From: Przewalskia tangutica
Lineage: Eukaryota; Streptophyta; Magnoliopsida; Solanales; Solanaceae
Assembly: GCA_029844215.1 (NCBI GenBank)
Contig: CM056723.1
Location: 1,696,980 to 1,760,979 of the forward strand
Length of the DNA: 64,000 bases
Reading direction: 5' to 3'
How positions within the stretch are numbered: position 1 is the first letter of the stretch; every line of letters begins with the position of its first letter. Shown here piece by piece: positions 11,165 through 22,061 of the stretch. The notes below the pieces were generated by a model, which worked only from the letters and a program-made list of their open reading frames with translations, was not told where the DNA came from and did not search any database. A program made the translations under genes and the position numbers.

Positions 11165-12306
11165 TGGGTGGAAAACACACAAGTAAGGCACTGCGGAAGT
11201 TTAAAATTTTGAGTAAACTTACTTGCCCCAACAAACGTTTCTGGTATGATTATGCGATAATTCAAATCTGCAAAGACAGGAAGAAAACTTACAGTTCAAG
11301 CTTTGTTAGTCTTTACTAAAGGGAACGCACGCGATTGTCAATCCGGGTGCAAGTCTTACTTCGGTATATTCCTTTGCCGAAAAGACAATCGACTTAGTAT
11401 GACCCTTTAGGCCTTCACACATCGGCACTTGATCAAATCAAGGTTCACACGGAACTCCTAGAAGGCGCCGGTGACAGACCCAATGTGTGAAGTACGTTTA
11501 CAAGACTCAAGTAAACAAACCTCTATGTGAGATGATAAATTCCTTTCATTCGCGACAGACTCGATCAAGCTTAAGATTTGTCAAGTGTCTATCCAAATGA
11601 CTTGATCACTTTATCTCATCTATATATTAGTCGACAACTAAACCATATCCTAGATATGTCTCTTGCATTGGCCAATGACTTGGTAGACTTAATATCTCTG
11701 AGAAGCTGAGTCTTCTCTCGAAATTCCAATCGAGGAATGAATCCTATTCTCGGCTCAACTACCACCTTCAATCTACTTCGTAATGCACCAAATACAAACC
11801 GCGTCTCAACCTATAAGGCATTTGAGCTTAGGACAGGATCAAAGTGCATTACTCCGTAAACAAGGTGATATTGACCTTAAGTCTAAGGACCTCTATCTCC
11901 TACATGCTGATAATACTCTAGACATGTATAACAAATAGTTTATCAGCAGGGTTTGCCAATACTCTTCTAAGAGTATCCATGTGTCCATCACTAGAAACTA
12001 TTGTTGGTAGTAAGTGAGATATACTACATTCTCTAAGAATGTGATGCAGACCACATGTCGACTTACAACATATCATTTCTCAATGATCATTAGTCTAGGC
12101 TATTTTAAGAACTACACTCTATCATTAATATCTCACACTATCAATGACAATGTAAGTTCAAGGGATGCACATTAATGAATATTATAAACAATCAAATAAT
12201 AATTCAATAATTGCAAAAGCCAAATATATTAATCTCATTAATAATATGAATGTGTTCAAGTACATTTTCTCCTAAAATGATTGTTTCTAGGACATATATA
12301 CTTTCA
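11165..12306 (-). repeat. 5' LTR of copia element I (1,142 bp, internally deleted)
   Basis: Matches 170-1683 except that 379 bp are absent between 11376 and 11377. The missing block carries the likely core promoter, so this LTR, which should drive the element, is probably silent. Confidence 0.87.
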
Positions 12307-12495
12307 GACACTAGTCCAGTTATGTAAATTGATATGGAAATTATAGTTATAACAAAAAACTAATATTATAAATGAAAATACTTTAAAATATAAATCTATA
12401 TATAACTTAAAATTCATTGGACAGGACTTTTCAGTAAACTTTTGACGTGGAAATGGGTTCATATTTCATCGACAGCGCCCGTGAAATGGGACCAC

Positions 12496-12581
12496 AAAAC
12501 AGAGCAAATATGTACAACAACAAACAACATATCCAGTGAAATCTCACATTGTGAAGTCTGAAGAAAACAGAGCAAATATGT
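12496..12581 (-). mobile_element. 50-bp TS-type SINE tail with 18-bp duplication
   Basis: The body is 12514-12563 (ACAACAACAAACAACATATCCAG... on +), the 3' end of a TS-like SINE on the minus strand with its (TTG)n tail. It is flanked by perfect copies of AAAACAGAGCAAATATGT at 12496-12513 and 12564-12581. No tRNA-like head is present, so this is an extremely 5'-truncated insertion. Confidence 0.8.
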
Positions 12582-14081
12582 GTACTTCATAAATGACGTG
12601 TTAAATAACTCCGTCCACAGCTCTCCCATTAATAGTTACTACTGTCTAAAACATATTTCTGCTTGTTCTTTGATAGTATATACTATATTGTTCAAAATAA
12701 CATGGAGTGCTAATGATTTCGTACGTAGTACGTACTACAAGGCAAATTATTTCTGGACATTAGTTGTAAATATTACTACAACGACAAGTGTTCATAAATA
12801 CTTAATTTCAAGTTAAATATTGCAATTTTCAGGAAGTTAGAAGTTGAAATTATGATCAAATTGCATAAACAAACGGTGATTTGAAATTAAATTATGAAAT
12901 CATGATTTGAAAACGCATGACTAAACGCCTACTTACTAAAGATCTATGATTCGAATTGAGAGATTGAAAAAAAATCAGGTAAAGAACCCTTTCGTAGTAA
13001 CGTGTACTTGAATTAATTGGGATCCAAAACGAATAGCAGACACCGAATGAGAAATAAAAGAAGGTTAAATATTGTAATACTGATTTTATGTCAAGTAATG
13101 GTTGTTAGTTCCTCTCAACTTTCCCGGAGATTCTTTTCAAATGAATTTTATGTTCAGATACACCTTTTTTTTCTTCAAATTTTAAGTCAAATATTACAAG
13201 AGAAAATAAAGGTGAAATATTACACAAAATGCATACCAGATATTGGTTTGTAAACACAGATTGAATGTGAGTTGTCGCTCTCAAAAATCAACATTGGATC
13301 AAATTTTGTCTAAATGCTTATGTATTCAATCTTAATTCAACCACCCATTTTAAGAACTAAAAAAACGTGTAACTATAAGCCCTAAATTTAAAAATTATTT
13401 TTTTAACAAAAATTGTACTAATAAAATTATATACTCTTCAAGTCATGCCCTGAAAGTTGAGTAGAACTATCCCCAGTAACGGAGTCAATATTTTTATTAA
13501 AGAGATTCAAAATAATACTCCATCCGTCTCATAATTAGCAAAAAAGAAATTGTCTCAAAATAAGTGTCACGTTAGAAATTCAAGACATAAATTAATTATC
13601 TTTTTCCAATTATATCCTTAGACAAAAACTGATAAGTTTTCTATTCAAGAAACATTTATTGACAAGTTATCTATTCAAGACATAAATGATTACTATTCAT
13701 GCATACTCTTATCAAGAGGAAAAAGTAATTTATTTTATTAAGTTTTTAATATGTGTGTTTTTGATTAAAATGACAAGAGTGAGTAATAACTAATAAGTAA
13801 ATACACGAAAATTAAAGAAATATAAATCGAACTATGGACAGAAACTGTTCCCAATCGGATTTTGTTGTCGCTACTAAATAATGGAGTAATAATAAGTATC
13901 ATCATATGTATATTACTATTAATTAAATAGTGTGGAAACATTAATTGTCACGTCGTCAACGCACGAAAGAATCACGTGTTTATTTTAAAACTGTACAATT
14001 TCACCGAGTAGTATTAATACCAGTGCTTCAAGTCCCAAGTGAAAACATACACAAACAAAAAAGTAAAACAGACCAATATAG
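12582..14081. other. Upstream region of the MYB gene
   Basis: AT-rich, no supported ORF (12580-12816 and 13017-13253 are short and featureless). A Stowaway-like end, TACTCCATCCGTCTCATAA, starts at about 13518 and is followed by TCTCAAAATAAGTGTCAC. A weak matching end (GGAGTA, about 13879) suggests a decayed MITE. Short GTACGTAGTACGTAC repeats occur near 12720-12740. I could not fix a TATA box with confidence. Confidence 0.4.
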
Positions 14082-14110
14082 AGAGAGAGAGAGAGAGAAG
14101 GAGAAGGAAA
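14082..14110 (+). repeat. (GA)n tract in the MYB 5' leader
   Basis: AGAGAGAGAGAGAGAGAAGG followed by A-rich sequence immediately before the ATG at 14114. GA/CT-rich leaders are common in plant genes. Any effect on expression is inference. Confidence 0.6.
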
Positions 14111-14113
14111 AAA

Positions 14114-15415
14114 ATGGGCAGGTCTCCTTGCTGTGAGAAGGTAGGATTGAAAAGAGGTCCATGGAGCAAAGAAGAAGATGATTTACTCATCAATTACATT
14201 AACAAAAATGGTCACCCTAATTGGCGTGCACTTCCCAAACTTGCATGTACTAATTTTTGTGGCATTAATAGTCTTCGTCCCAAGGACGACTCTTGAATAT
14301 GTTCGTGTTTAACGCTATGTTATTTTCAGGTCTTTTAAGATGTGGAAAGAGTTGTAGGCTTCGATGGACTAATTACTTGAGACCTGATATTAAGAGAGGA
14401 AATTTTACTCCTGAAGAAGAAGACACCATTATTAAGTTGCATAAAGTTCTTGGAAATAGGTGTGTGTTTTTTGCCCTCATTTTGCCCTTTGATTTGCAAA
14501 TGGAAGTATGTAATTAATAGAGGATGTGGGTCATGAAGAATGTAAGAGTTGATCATCAATAATGATCGGTCAAGAGGTGAATTTTAATATTTAAATTTAT
14601 TGCCTATATAAACTCATTACACTTTTGAGATAATGGATTTCGAATTTCTTATTTTTGTAGTTTTTTCACACGCCTATGTTATATTATTTACCTAAAATCA
14701 ATGAGTCCATTTGAACCCATGACAGATAAGCTACCACTATAATCCCAAACACAAATCTGCTTATGGAACAAATTATTATGATATAATGGCTCGGTAAAAA
14801 TGTATTTTGACATAACTTTTTTGCAGGTGGTCTGCGATTGCAGCAAGATTACCAGGAAGAACGGATAATGAAATAAAAAACATTTGGCATACCCGTCTGA
14901 AGAAAATGAGTAAATCTGAGGCTCAAGAAACCCCGGAGATACAAGAAGAACCCATGGAAACATCAAAATCCGTGGAAAATTTGGACATACATTCAGAGTC
15001 CAAAAATTCAAATTTGGATATAATACATTTGGAGCCCGAGAACTCCAAAGATGATTTAGAAATAACGAGTCCTAAAATAAATCCTGAGATTCAGCATCAA
15101 CCAAGTTCTTCTGTACGTTCATCGTCATCAATATCATCTAGTGAAAATTCATGTTCAAACACAATTGCTACGAGTTCCGATTCCATGGATCAAATAATGT
15201 TGAATAATTTGCTTGAAGTTGATGACGATTTTTGGTCGGAGGTACTATGGGCACCGGTCGATGACTCTAATCATAATAATGACAATAATATTGATTTGTC
15301 ATTAATTTCACTGGAGGAAAATTACCAGATTAATTCAAGCTTGAATGATAACTGGTTTTGGGATGATCTTTTTTCAAGATCCAATGAGTTGATGTTAGAA
15401 TTGCCTGAATTATGA
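14114..15415 (+). CDS. R2R3-MYB transcription factor, subgroup 2-like (MYB13/14/15 type)
   Basis: Three exons: 14114-14246 (133 nt), 14330-14459 (130 nt) and 14827-15415 (589 nt). They give 283 aa, and the first two lengths are those typical of plant R2R3-MYB genes. Introns are GT-AG. R2 covers about residues 13-64 (Trp17, Trp37, Trp57). R3 covers about 65-115 (Phe70, Trp89, Trp108) and ends NEIKNIWHTRLKK. The tail has a DDDFWSE motif near residues 218-226 and ends WFWDDLF...LPEL, both resembling subgroup 2 proteins. Known members are nuclear DNA-binding regulators of stress and phenylpropanoid genes. That role here is inferred from family. Residue 45, at the first exon junction, is Cys where the family usually has Gly. 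The frame is otherwise intact, and this is the only host gene in the window that looks functional. Confidence 0.9.
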
Positions 15416-15618
15416 GCCAAAAAAAAAGGGAAAATGATGAATTTTTGTCCTTTTTAATGTTTTTTAGTTGCCTTTTTTGGTGTATAATAATTGAGAACGT
15501 GGAACCATTTTTAAAGCTTAATGGCCGACAGTTTTATGACAATACATCAGATAAGTTGGATGATTGTTGAAAGATCGATAATATTACTCCTACGAAATGT
15601 AAAATAGACAACGATTAT
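15416..15618 (+). other. Probable MYB 3' untranslated region
   Basis: AT-rich sequence after the TGA. No clear AATAAA signal, though AT-rich near-signals such as TATAATAATT (about 15482) are present. No other feature. Confidence 0.4.
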
Positions 15619-15891
15619 TCTCGGGATTCTCTCTCTCAGGATTATCGCTAATCTTTGAAATCATCGATCTTAAGTTCACGAAAGTAATGCGGCCTCGCCA
15701 GACTATTATCAGTTAAATCGCGGGATGTGCTCCAGTGACCAGTGTCTGAGAGCGTACAACGAATCACTAACACAAGATTAATCCCCTCTATGTGCTTGTC
15801 GGGGATCGAACCCACGCTTCGCAGGTCCGCACGCCTTATAGCGCTCAGGTTTTACCACTGGACTATGCCCTGGGGACTCTCGTGATTCTCT
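15619..15891 (-). mobile_element. tRNA-derived SINE (15633-15877)
   Basis: 245 bp on the minus strand. The head begins GGGCATAGTCCAGTGG with an A-box-like element (15855-15865). A clear B box, GGTTCGATCCC, lies at 15802-15812, spaced as in a tRNA-related pol III promoter. Flanks TCTCGGGATTCTCT (15619-15632) and TCTCGTGATTCTCT (15878-15891) form a 14-bp duplication with one mismatch. It is not a tRNA gene: there is no acceptor-stem pairing or proper anticodon arm. It lies about 220 bp past the MYB stop. Confidence 0.8.
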
Positions 15892-17589
15892 TCTTATGAA
15901 GAAATTAATATGATTCGTTTTATAATTTTGAATAGTAACATTCACCAACACTGTAATATCCCTGTCGATAAGGAACATAGCCGTCTTTGGACCCGTGCGA
16001 GGTGTGCTATCGCACAGGGCTCCCTGAAAAACGAAAAAATTTAGGGCCCTTTTTTCATTTTTTATAAGTAGTATTAGCCAGAATTTACTGTAAAGACTCA
16101 TAATTCGCAGGTCTTAGCCCAATTAAGGATCCACTTTTACGAATTAGAACAAGACCCTCAAAATATTTGAGACGGTACTGATAAGGAAAATACTTATTTT
16201 ATAAATCAAAGAGTAATATCATAACACAAAAAAGCTATAGAAGAAGGTTACCAATTTTGAATAAAATATGTTTATAAAAATATTATCGAAACTCGACATT
16301 TATACAACTATAATAGTTTACTATGATTAGCCTTAAAAATGAGGTGATCGAATGGATACACGTCATATGTTTATTTAGTATAAACATCCAATTTGAATAA
16401 ATTTTTTTATTTTTTCTCGCATTTAGAGTACAAAACACGTACAGTTCTCTCCTGGTGTTATGGTAGCATGTTCCTTCATTTTTTTCTTTTGTAATTCAAT
16501 TTGTACGGTATATTTTCTTAATCTAATTTTACATTTTCAATTTTATTGAACAATTACGTACCTTCTATTCAGATTTCACTGATTATGTTATTGTTGTAAT
16601 TACGTACCTTTTATAGTATGTGTAAAATGGAAATTGGACTAATCAGGCGACTTAGCCTCATGTATATTGTATGCAATAAATACCAGTACAATTGTGGTTG
16701 AGAATATTTTCACGTTTTAATTATGTAGTACTACTAAATTTGACTTTAACCAAAAAAAAAAGGACCGCAAGAAGGAAAAAATTTCAAGAAAGAAATGTTA
16801 GTTGCAGAACGACATTGCATGGAGCATTTAAAAACAACAAAAAAGGATTATCTGTATTAGGTGAAAACGCCCTCGGGATATCTGATTCATCCGGGAAACT
16901 CCAACGAACCCGAGTCTCTATATAGCTGTCTCTCACTTTCAACAACTCCCATCACATCAACCATCCTAAAACATAACGTCGTGGCATTCATGGTCGGATA
17001 CATCATGGACACAGTGACACGATCCACCGAATTCACGGATCGGATCTGAATCCACATCATACAAAAATAAAATTACAAGGGTCTAACTTCTTATAGAGTT
17101 CATCACATGGAAACTGATTAGATTCCAGTACTTGAACTTTGAATGTCTTAAAAATCTAGCAATACACTGTATTACAATCCAAACCAAGTTTCTTTCTTGG
17201 TAAATCTGCATCCTAATACCTATGTATATAGGACTATACTATTTACCCGAATTCGCGCTCTACAAGACCAATCTAATCTAAGTTAATATAATCATACAAA
17301 CATATTGGAATTACTATAATAGAGAAACTATACATTTAACATGTTGCTATACAAACATACTGGAATCTAATCAAAATTAATATAATCATCGGATTGGTCT
17401 TATGGATGTATAAATGTATAATGTATTTAATAAAAAACAGATTCACGGGTCGGATCTGGACCGGATACGGATCTCAAAGACAAGATCCATATCCAGATCC
17501 GATCCGGATCCGTCGGGTCCAAATTTTAAAGATTCATATCCTATAAAATGGATCTGGATCCACCGGACCGGACCGGGTCCAGGATCCGT
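15892..17589. other. Intergenic, no supported gene
   Basis: Mostly AT-rich. A GC-richer stretch at about 15960-16050 (GTGCGAGGTGTGC...GCACAGGGCTCCC) looks like a transposon scrap. At 17435-17600 a cluster of GGATC/GATCC motifs ends CCGTTGCCATCTCTA, which looks like one end of a non-autonomous hAT element. I did not find its partner. Short ORFs here lack domains. Confidence 0.35.
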
Positions 17590-17682
17590 TGCCATCTCTA
17601 CTGCCGGTAGAGGGGACATGATTTGGGGGGACGGGTCGGGGAATTTTGGGGGACTTTATTTTTTTTTCTAGACACTTAATTT

Positions 17683-17683
<1 letters not shown>

Positions 17684-17720
<37 letters not shown>
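17684..17720. repeat. (TA)n microsatellite
   Basis: Uninterrupted TATATA run of about 33 bp within the 3' region of the hAT half-element. Absent at the matching place in the full-length copy. Confidence 0.85.
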
Positions 17721-17726
<6 letters not shown>

Positions 17727-18046
17727 CTTAAATAATTGAACAAGATAGTGAAAAAACATCCCAAGGAATTGCCTCTTATATTATTTATTAGAAATATAAT
17801 TATTTTTTTGTAATACAATTTCAAAATTGCAACTTTGTTTCGTAGTTCAAAAGTTGCAAATCACATAGTAAAATTGTCATTAAAAAAATTACATATTCAA
17901 CCATACTTTTTCTAATTTACAATATCTTGAGGATCTTCTGTTGGAATTGGAAGTTGTTGGTCAAATTGTTCAACGTCGCTTCCTGATCCCTCATATAAGA
18001 TTTCGTTGTAGTTGTAGTCGTCTTCTTCGTTGATCTCTGGTTGACA

Positions 18047-18367
18047 TCACCTTCTACGCTCCGCTCTAACCCAATCTATGGATAAAACCGCAATCTTCAA
18101 GATGTCTCCTGCCAATGAGTGTCTGTGCTCTCCTATTTGAAACCTTCCAGCAGAAAAAACGCTTTCAGAAGCTGTTGATGACGCTTGAATATTCAACACA
18201 TCTCGGGCCATCTTTGATAGTGTCAGAAATGTCTTCTCATTCTTCCTATAGTATTTCAGTAAGTCTTCACGTCCATTTTCATTGTCAGTTGATTCGAACG
18301 GTACAACATCCTGCAAAACATAAATATCAAACTCGCTAATTTGTGAAGAACTTGAACCACTATACAT
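18047..18367 (-). pseudogene. hAT transposase C-terminal dimerisation domain
   Basis: 106 aa with the hATC signature: a LLKYYRKNEKTF region, then ARDVLNIQASSTASESVFSAG, then a HRHSLAGDIL block. In hAT transposases this region mediates dimerisation. This stretch is better preserved than in the full-length copy at 58289-58645, where the ASSTASESVFSAG-type block is frame-shifted. Confidence 0.78.
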
Positions 18368-18661
18368 TCTATTTCTAAGGCCTTAAATACTTAAATAAAA
18401 AACCACATGTTTTTATAAGGTTGTATTGAAGTAGAAGAAGATGATACAGAAGCCGGTTGATTATTAGTACTTTGTTGTGGTAATACATATACATATTTTT
18501 ACATTCTGTTTGTATGCTAGACATAACTTCTTAATTAGTTGGTTCGTAAGTTGTTTTTTAGTTGGGTCTGTTGGAAGTATTTTTAAGCATTTATAAATTG
18601 TTTCAATAAGGACATTACAATTGTCTACTTTAATAATAGGATTTAATACAACACCAATACC

Positions 18662-19039
18662 TCACTTGTCGATTCAGAATCAATCAAAAAAACATGTGTT
18701 TGATTAATTGAACATGTACTTTACTTTTAGTTATCATGGGTTCTAACAAAAATCTCTCTACATAATTTGTAGGCTCAAATTCATGAATTGGTGCAGTATG
18801 AACTGTCTCTTCCTAGCATAGAGATTGTAGAGAAAATGCTTTGGACCTGAAACACGTAGTCATGTATTTGGCTTTGGGGGTGGAGTAAAGGCGAACAATT
18901 TGAAAGGTGGGACTTCCTCAAAAGCTAAATTATTGTTTGAGCTATGTTCTTCTTGACTTTGAAAATGAGATGAAAGAACTGAAGCAATTAAAAAAGTTGT
19001 TATTAGCTCACCACCGCAATTTCCAACCTCCAACATCAT
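18662..19039. other. Intergenic, nothing recognised
   Basis: No ORF of note, no terminal repeats, no RNA-like structure. Confidence 0.35.
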
Positions 19040-19312
19040 CTATTTCCGTGTCTTGAGCAAATGAATGTTGGAAATTTGCGGTTGGTGGAGGTTGGGTCCA
19101 CCCATCTTCAATTGATTAAACATCATGGTTTCACATGTTAGAGACACTGGTTCTTCACATGTGCATAATCTACTAAGTGAGTAGATGACCGTAGGGCCAA
19201 GAATCGTCAAATTCCATTGAGAAATGAAAGAGATATTGGTCTGTAAAGTAAGGTGTTTGAGACATGGAAGAGTGGTGTGTGACAAATCTACCACATCGGT
19301 AGGAAAAAGAAG
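19040..19312 (-). pseudogene. Possible NLR leucine-rich-repeat remnant
   Basis: On the minus strand the open frame includes FPTDVVDLSHTTLPCLKHL and later ISQWNLTILGP...YSLSRL. Regular Leu spacing and the PTDVVDL-H-LP-LKHL order resemble LRR stretches of Solanaceae CC-NB-ARC-LRR resistance proteins. Only about 90 codons remain, and it begins next to a copia LTR fragment. No NB-ARC motif is near. The assignment rests on motif resemblance alone. It could be a chance ORF. Confidence 0.3.
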
Positions 19313-19321
19313 AATTGTTCA

Positions 19322-19460
19322 TGTTATAAGTCTCAAAGATCCTTCTATTCTAGCGAACACTTGAGTTCTCTTTGCTTATTTGTTTGATTGCTGACAATAT
19401 TATCTTAAGGATAGATTGAAAATTCAATCGACTCAGCAATCCCATTATCTTGTAATATTT
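19322..19460 (+). repeat. Relic of a copia II LTR, inverted relative to the others
   Basis: The reverse complement of the copia II LTR at about 22640-22830 matches: GCGAACACTTGAGT, CTTTGCTTATTTGTTTGATTG, ATTATCTTAAGGATA, AATCGACTCAGCAA. About 60 bp of the LTR middle are missing. No internal region follows. Confidence 0.72.
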
Positions 19461-19914
19461 GATTTCAAGGAGGATTAAATACAGAAGATCAAGATCATCA
19501 ACACATCAACACTTATTGATGTTGTGATAATTGATGTTTTGATATTGGATTATGCCCAACAATGAATGCATTATGCCCTCCTTATGCAACTAACTGTTAA
19601 CTTCAATTGAAATATGGATTAATAGGTTATGAAATATTTTTACAGATTATGAAAACTGAAGTTTACGAGAAGCACATTTTTTAGGACGCCAAGGATTGAT
19701 TATCATTTTACTAGGAATGTTGAAAAAAAAATATGTTACAGTTTAGGAATATTAACTATATAGGTTTTTTGCTACGGGACAATATTGTGACTAGCTTACA
19801 TCATTGATGTACTATGACAAATGTTGATTCTTTTTGTAATTAATTTTGCTATATATGAAAGCAGAATCATTTTTATATTTTATTCTTTTATTTTTTAGTT
19901 GTAAATTATATATG
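19461..19914. other. Intergenic, nothing recognised
   Basis: AT-rich, no supported feature. It may be interior sequence of the CACTA element whose end follows. Confidence 0.3.
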
Positions 19915-20265
19915 AGTTGGGGACCAATAAAATATTTCTTTAGGGACGAGAAGCGGAAAATCTGATCGCTACGCTATATTGACATCAAATAAAGGCCATA
20001 AATCTAGTCCCTAAAGAACTATATGGACCAGGATAGGGTTGGTCGGCACCAGAAATATGGTCCCTAAAAGAGTTTTAAGAACTAGTTTTAATCTGATCGC
20101 GGAAGCATTTTAACGACCAGCTAATCAATCTTGTCCTTAATGGCCTTTAGCAGCGGAGGCTATATATAAGGACCAGATTAACTGGTCGCTAGTGACCATT
20201 AAGGACCAGAATCTCAGTTTTAGGAATCAGTTTTCTCTTCGCTATTGAGCATTTTTCATGTAGTG
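19915..20265. mobile_element. One end of a CACTA (En/Spm) DNA transposon
   Basis: Ends ...CATTTTTCATGTAGTG at 20265, the reverse complement of a CACTACATGAAAAATG terminal repeat. The 350 bp before it repeat GGACCAG/GTCCCTAA-type motifs in both orientations (about 19919, 19970, 20028, 20070, 20120, 20178, 20210), as expected of subterminal transposase-binding repeats in this superfamily. No CACTA start or transposase is seen upstream, so the other end is lost or decayed. Confidence 0.65.
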
Positions 20266-20794
20266 CTCCTTGAAAAAAGCTAAACGGAGTCATGACACTC
20301 AAAAAGAGAGAAATATGTCAGGATAAAACAACATTACTTACGATTTCTAGGTTGATTTTATAAAGAGTTGATTAACCTTGATTTTTATATTTACTGTAAA
20401 ATAACTATAGAATAGTAACTTTTTTGTGACGATAAAGAAAGACGACTTTATTATTTAGTAATTTTCAATAGCTTTTCTATTAAATTAAACATCTTAATTG
20501 GTAGATTCTTAGCATCGACATTATCCAGCAGCACAAAATATATATTCTAATTTCCAACGAAACGACAACGTGCAAGGGAACGTTGGCATACATAATATAT
20601 AAAGAGTTTAGGTTCATATATATTATATAGTGAAGAGTTTAGGTTCTATATATGAACCGCCAATCAAAACGTTTTTTTTATAAATAAATGTAAATAATAA
20701 TCATTTATTAATACTCAAATAAATAGTACTAATATTGTAAAAGTATATTTATACAATTTATATACGTAACATTTTAAAAGTTTATATTCTGATA
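20266..20794. other. Intergenic, nothing recognised
   Basis: AT-rich. A short imperfect repeat of ATATATTATATAGTGAAGAGTTTAGG type occurs near 20595-20650. No ORF. Confidence 0.35.
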
Positions 20795-21021
20795 GGGTGT
20801 AGCTCAGTTGGTTCTAGGGTGTTAAATTACCCTAAATAGTATGCTCGAGCACAAATTGTGCATGTGGGAGTTTCATTCCTCCTTTGTGGGGATGTCTCGC
20901 TTGACACCAAGATCGTGTTTTTCACCTAATGGTACGAAATACCATAGTTTACATCATTCATCAATTTCTGGGTAGGAGAGTAAAGACGCATGAAATGAGG
21001 ATTTCGCTTTGCCAAAAAAAA
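20795..21021 (+). mobile_element. tRNA-derived SINE (second type)
   Basis: The head is GGGTGTAGCTCAGTTGG (A box, 20798-20811). A weak B-box-like GAGTTTCATTCC lies at 20868-20879, and the tail reads GATTTCGCTTTGCC followed by a short poly(A) ending about 21021. This order fits a tRNA-headed, A-tailed plant SINE, different from the one at 15633-15877. I could not find a clean target-site duplication. The B box has decayed. Confidence 0.68.
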
Positions 21022-21747
21022 CCAATATAAATAGTGTCCAACTTCATAAGCTACAACAACAACAACAACTACAAGACTAAATTTGATTTCTATTGGAACA
21101 TATGTTAGAGGACCTACTTGGATTTGACAGTATCAAAACCAACGATGGACAGTGACGCAGAGTACTAATAAGTAATAACTGGAATTATAATATAATATAG
21201 AGAGATAATCTTATATTCTTCAGTACTTGTAAATTGTAATTTGTAATAGCCCAGTACTGCTTCTAAGTGCATGTCTCAGGTTAAAATACACCCTGATATG
21301 TACTTCATAAGTTCCATAATAAGTGTTATTTTAGTAAAAAAAAACACGCATATTAAAAGAGCAATAATGTAATGTGAAGTTTATTAAATTACCCTTGTAA
21401 TCACTTATCACACTGATCTATAATCACACACATATCTGTGTATCACTTATACTTTTAAAAGGTAGAATCCGTTTTACAACATACTAGACGATGAATTTGA
21501 GTTTAAGGATATTTTTGCAACCAAATTTTTATGTTATATTGTATGATATATTTTCTATAATAATATTTTGCAATATTAATAAAAAAAATTATCAAAATAA
21601 ACAATGCTATTATAGAGATATTTTTCTATACTTAAATATCTTCTCAATTTATTTCAAAATTTTAACTGCACACTTAAATTTTGTGAGACCTATAACTTCT
21701 GTACATTTTTGGCATTAAATTCTAACATACTTTTTCTACTTATTAAT
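21022..21747. other. Intergenic, nothing recognised
   Basis: AT-rich with a (CAA)n tract near 21055-21070. No supported gene. Confidence 0.35.
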
Positions 21748-22015
21748 TACTCTTTCCCTTTCAAATTATTTGTTATAATATTAAAAATAGTTGTTTCAAA
21801 TTATTTGTCGTTTTAGAAGTTTAAGACATATTTTTTTTTTCATGTTACTCTTTGTCATTAATAAAGAAGATAAATAAATAGAGTAAATATTTAATAGAGA
21901 AATATTATAATTTAAATATAAATAAAGGTAAAATAAGTCATATATTCTTCCTAATTAATATTTTTTAAAAGGTGTATAAATAAAAAATAATAAATAATTT
22001 GAGACGGAGGGAGTA
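21748..22015. mobile_element. Stowaway-type MITE (21750-22013)
   Basis: 264 bp between TA dinucleotides (21748-21749 and 22014-22015). The left end is CTCTTTCCCTTTCAAATTATTT. The right end, read in reverse complement, is CTCCCTCCGTCTCAAATTATT, so the ends pair over about 20 bp with a few mismatches. TA duplications and this end sequence are typical of non-autonomous Tc1/mariner elements in plants. Confidence 0.8.
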
Positions 22016-22044
22016 TTAACTTAAACTCGGATGCATGAGAGACT

Positions 22045-22061
22045 GGGGGGGGGGGGGGGGG
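22045..22061 (+). repeat. Poly(G) run of 17
   Basis: A homopolymer of 17 G in an AT-rich background, 30 bp after the MITE. Exact length may be unreliable in any assembly. Confidence 0.85.

Larger units (their letters stand above)
170..12306 (-). mobile_element. Ty1/copia LTR retrotransposon I (degenerate, carries two nested solo LTRs)
   Basis: Direct LTRs at 170-1683 and 11165-12306 both run TGGGTG...TTTCA on the + strand. They enclose a primer-binding site next to the right LTR and a polypurine tract next to the left, so the element reads on the minus strand. Domain order from right to left is gag, protease, GAG-pre-integrase, integrase, reverse transcriptase, RNase H, which is the Ty1/copia order. 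Removing the two nested insertions leaves about 8.8 kb, with an unusually long leader of about 2 kb between the primer site and gag. Coding parts carry frameshifts and stops, so it is not autonomous. No target-site duplication is seen at the outer ends, so the ends may come from recombination or have decayed. Confidence 0.9.
17590..18661 (-). mobile_element. hAT transposon, 3' half (same family as 57627-61084)
   Basis: Parallels the full element piece by piece: a GC-rich GACGGGTCGGG subterminal block, an ACATCCCAAGG...CCTCTTATATTATT 3' region, the transposase C-terminal domain (18047-18367) and the upstream TTTAATACAACACCAATA block where similarity stops at 18661. The 5' half, with the BED finger and most of the catalytic core, is missing. 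The right breakpoint is not a terminal repeat. Confidence 0.7.

Noticed and set aside
14293..14517. Separate small ORF with MYB motifs
   Set aside because: It is exon 2 of the MYB gene read through both introns.
15780..15876. tRNA gene on the minus strand
   Set aside because: A and B boxes are present, but there is no acceptor stem or anticodon arm, the sequence continues for 150 bp, and it has a 14-bp duplication. It is a SINE.
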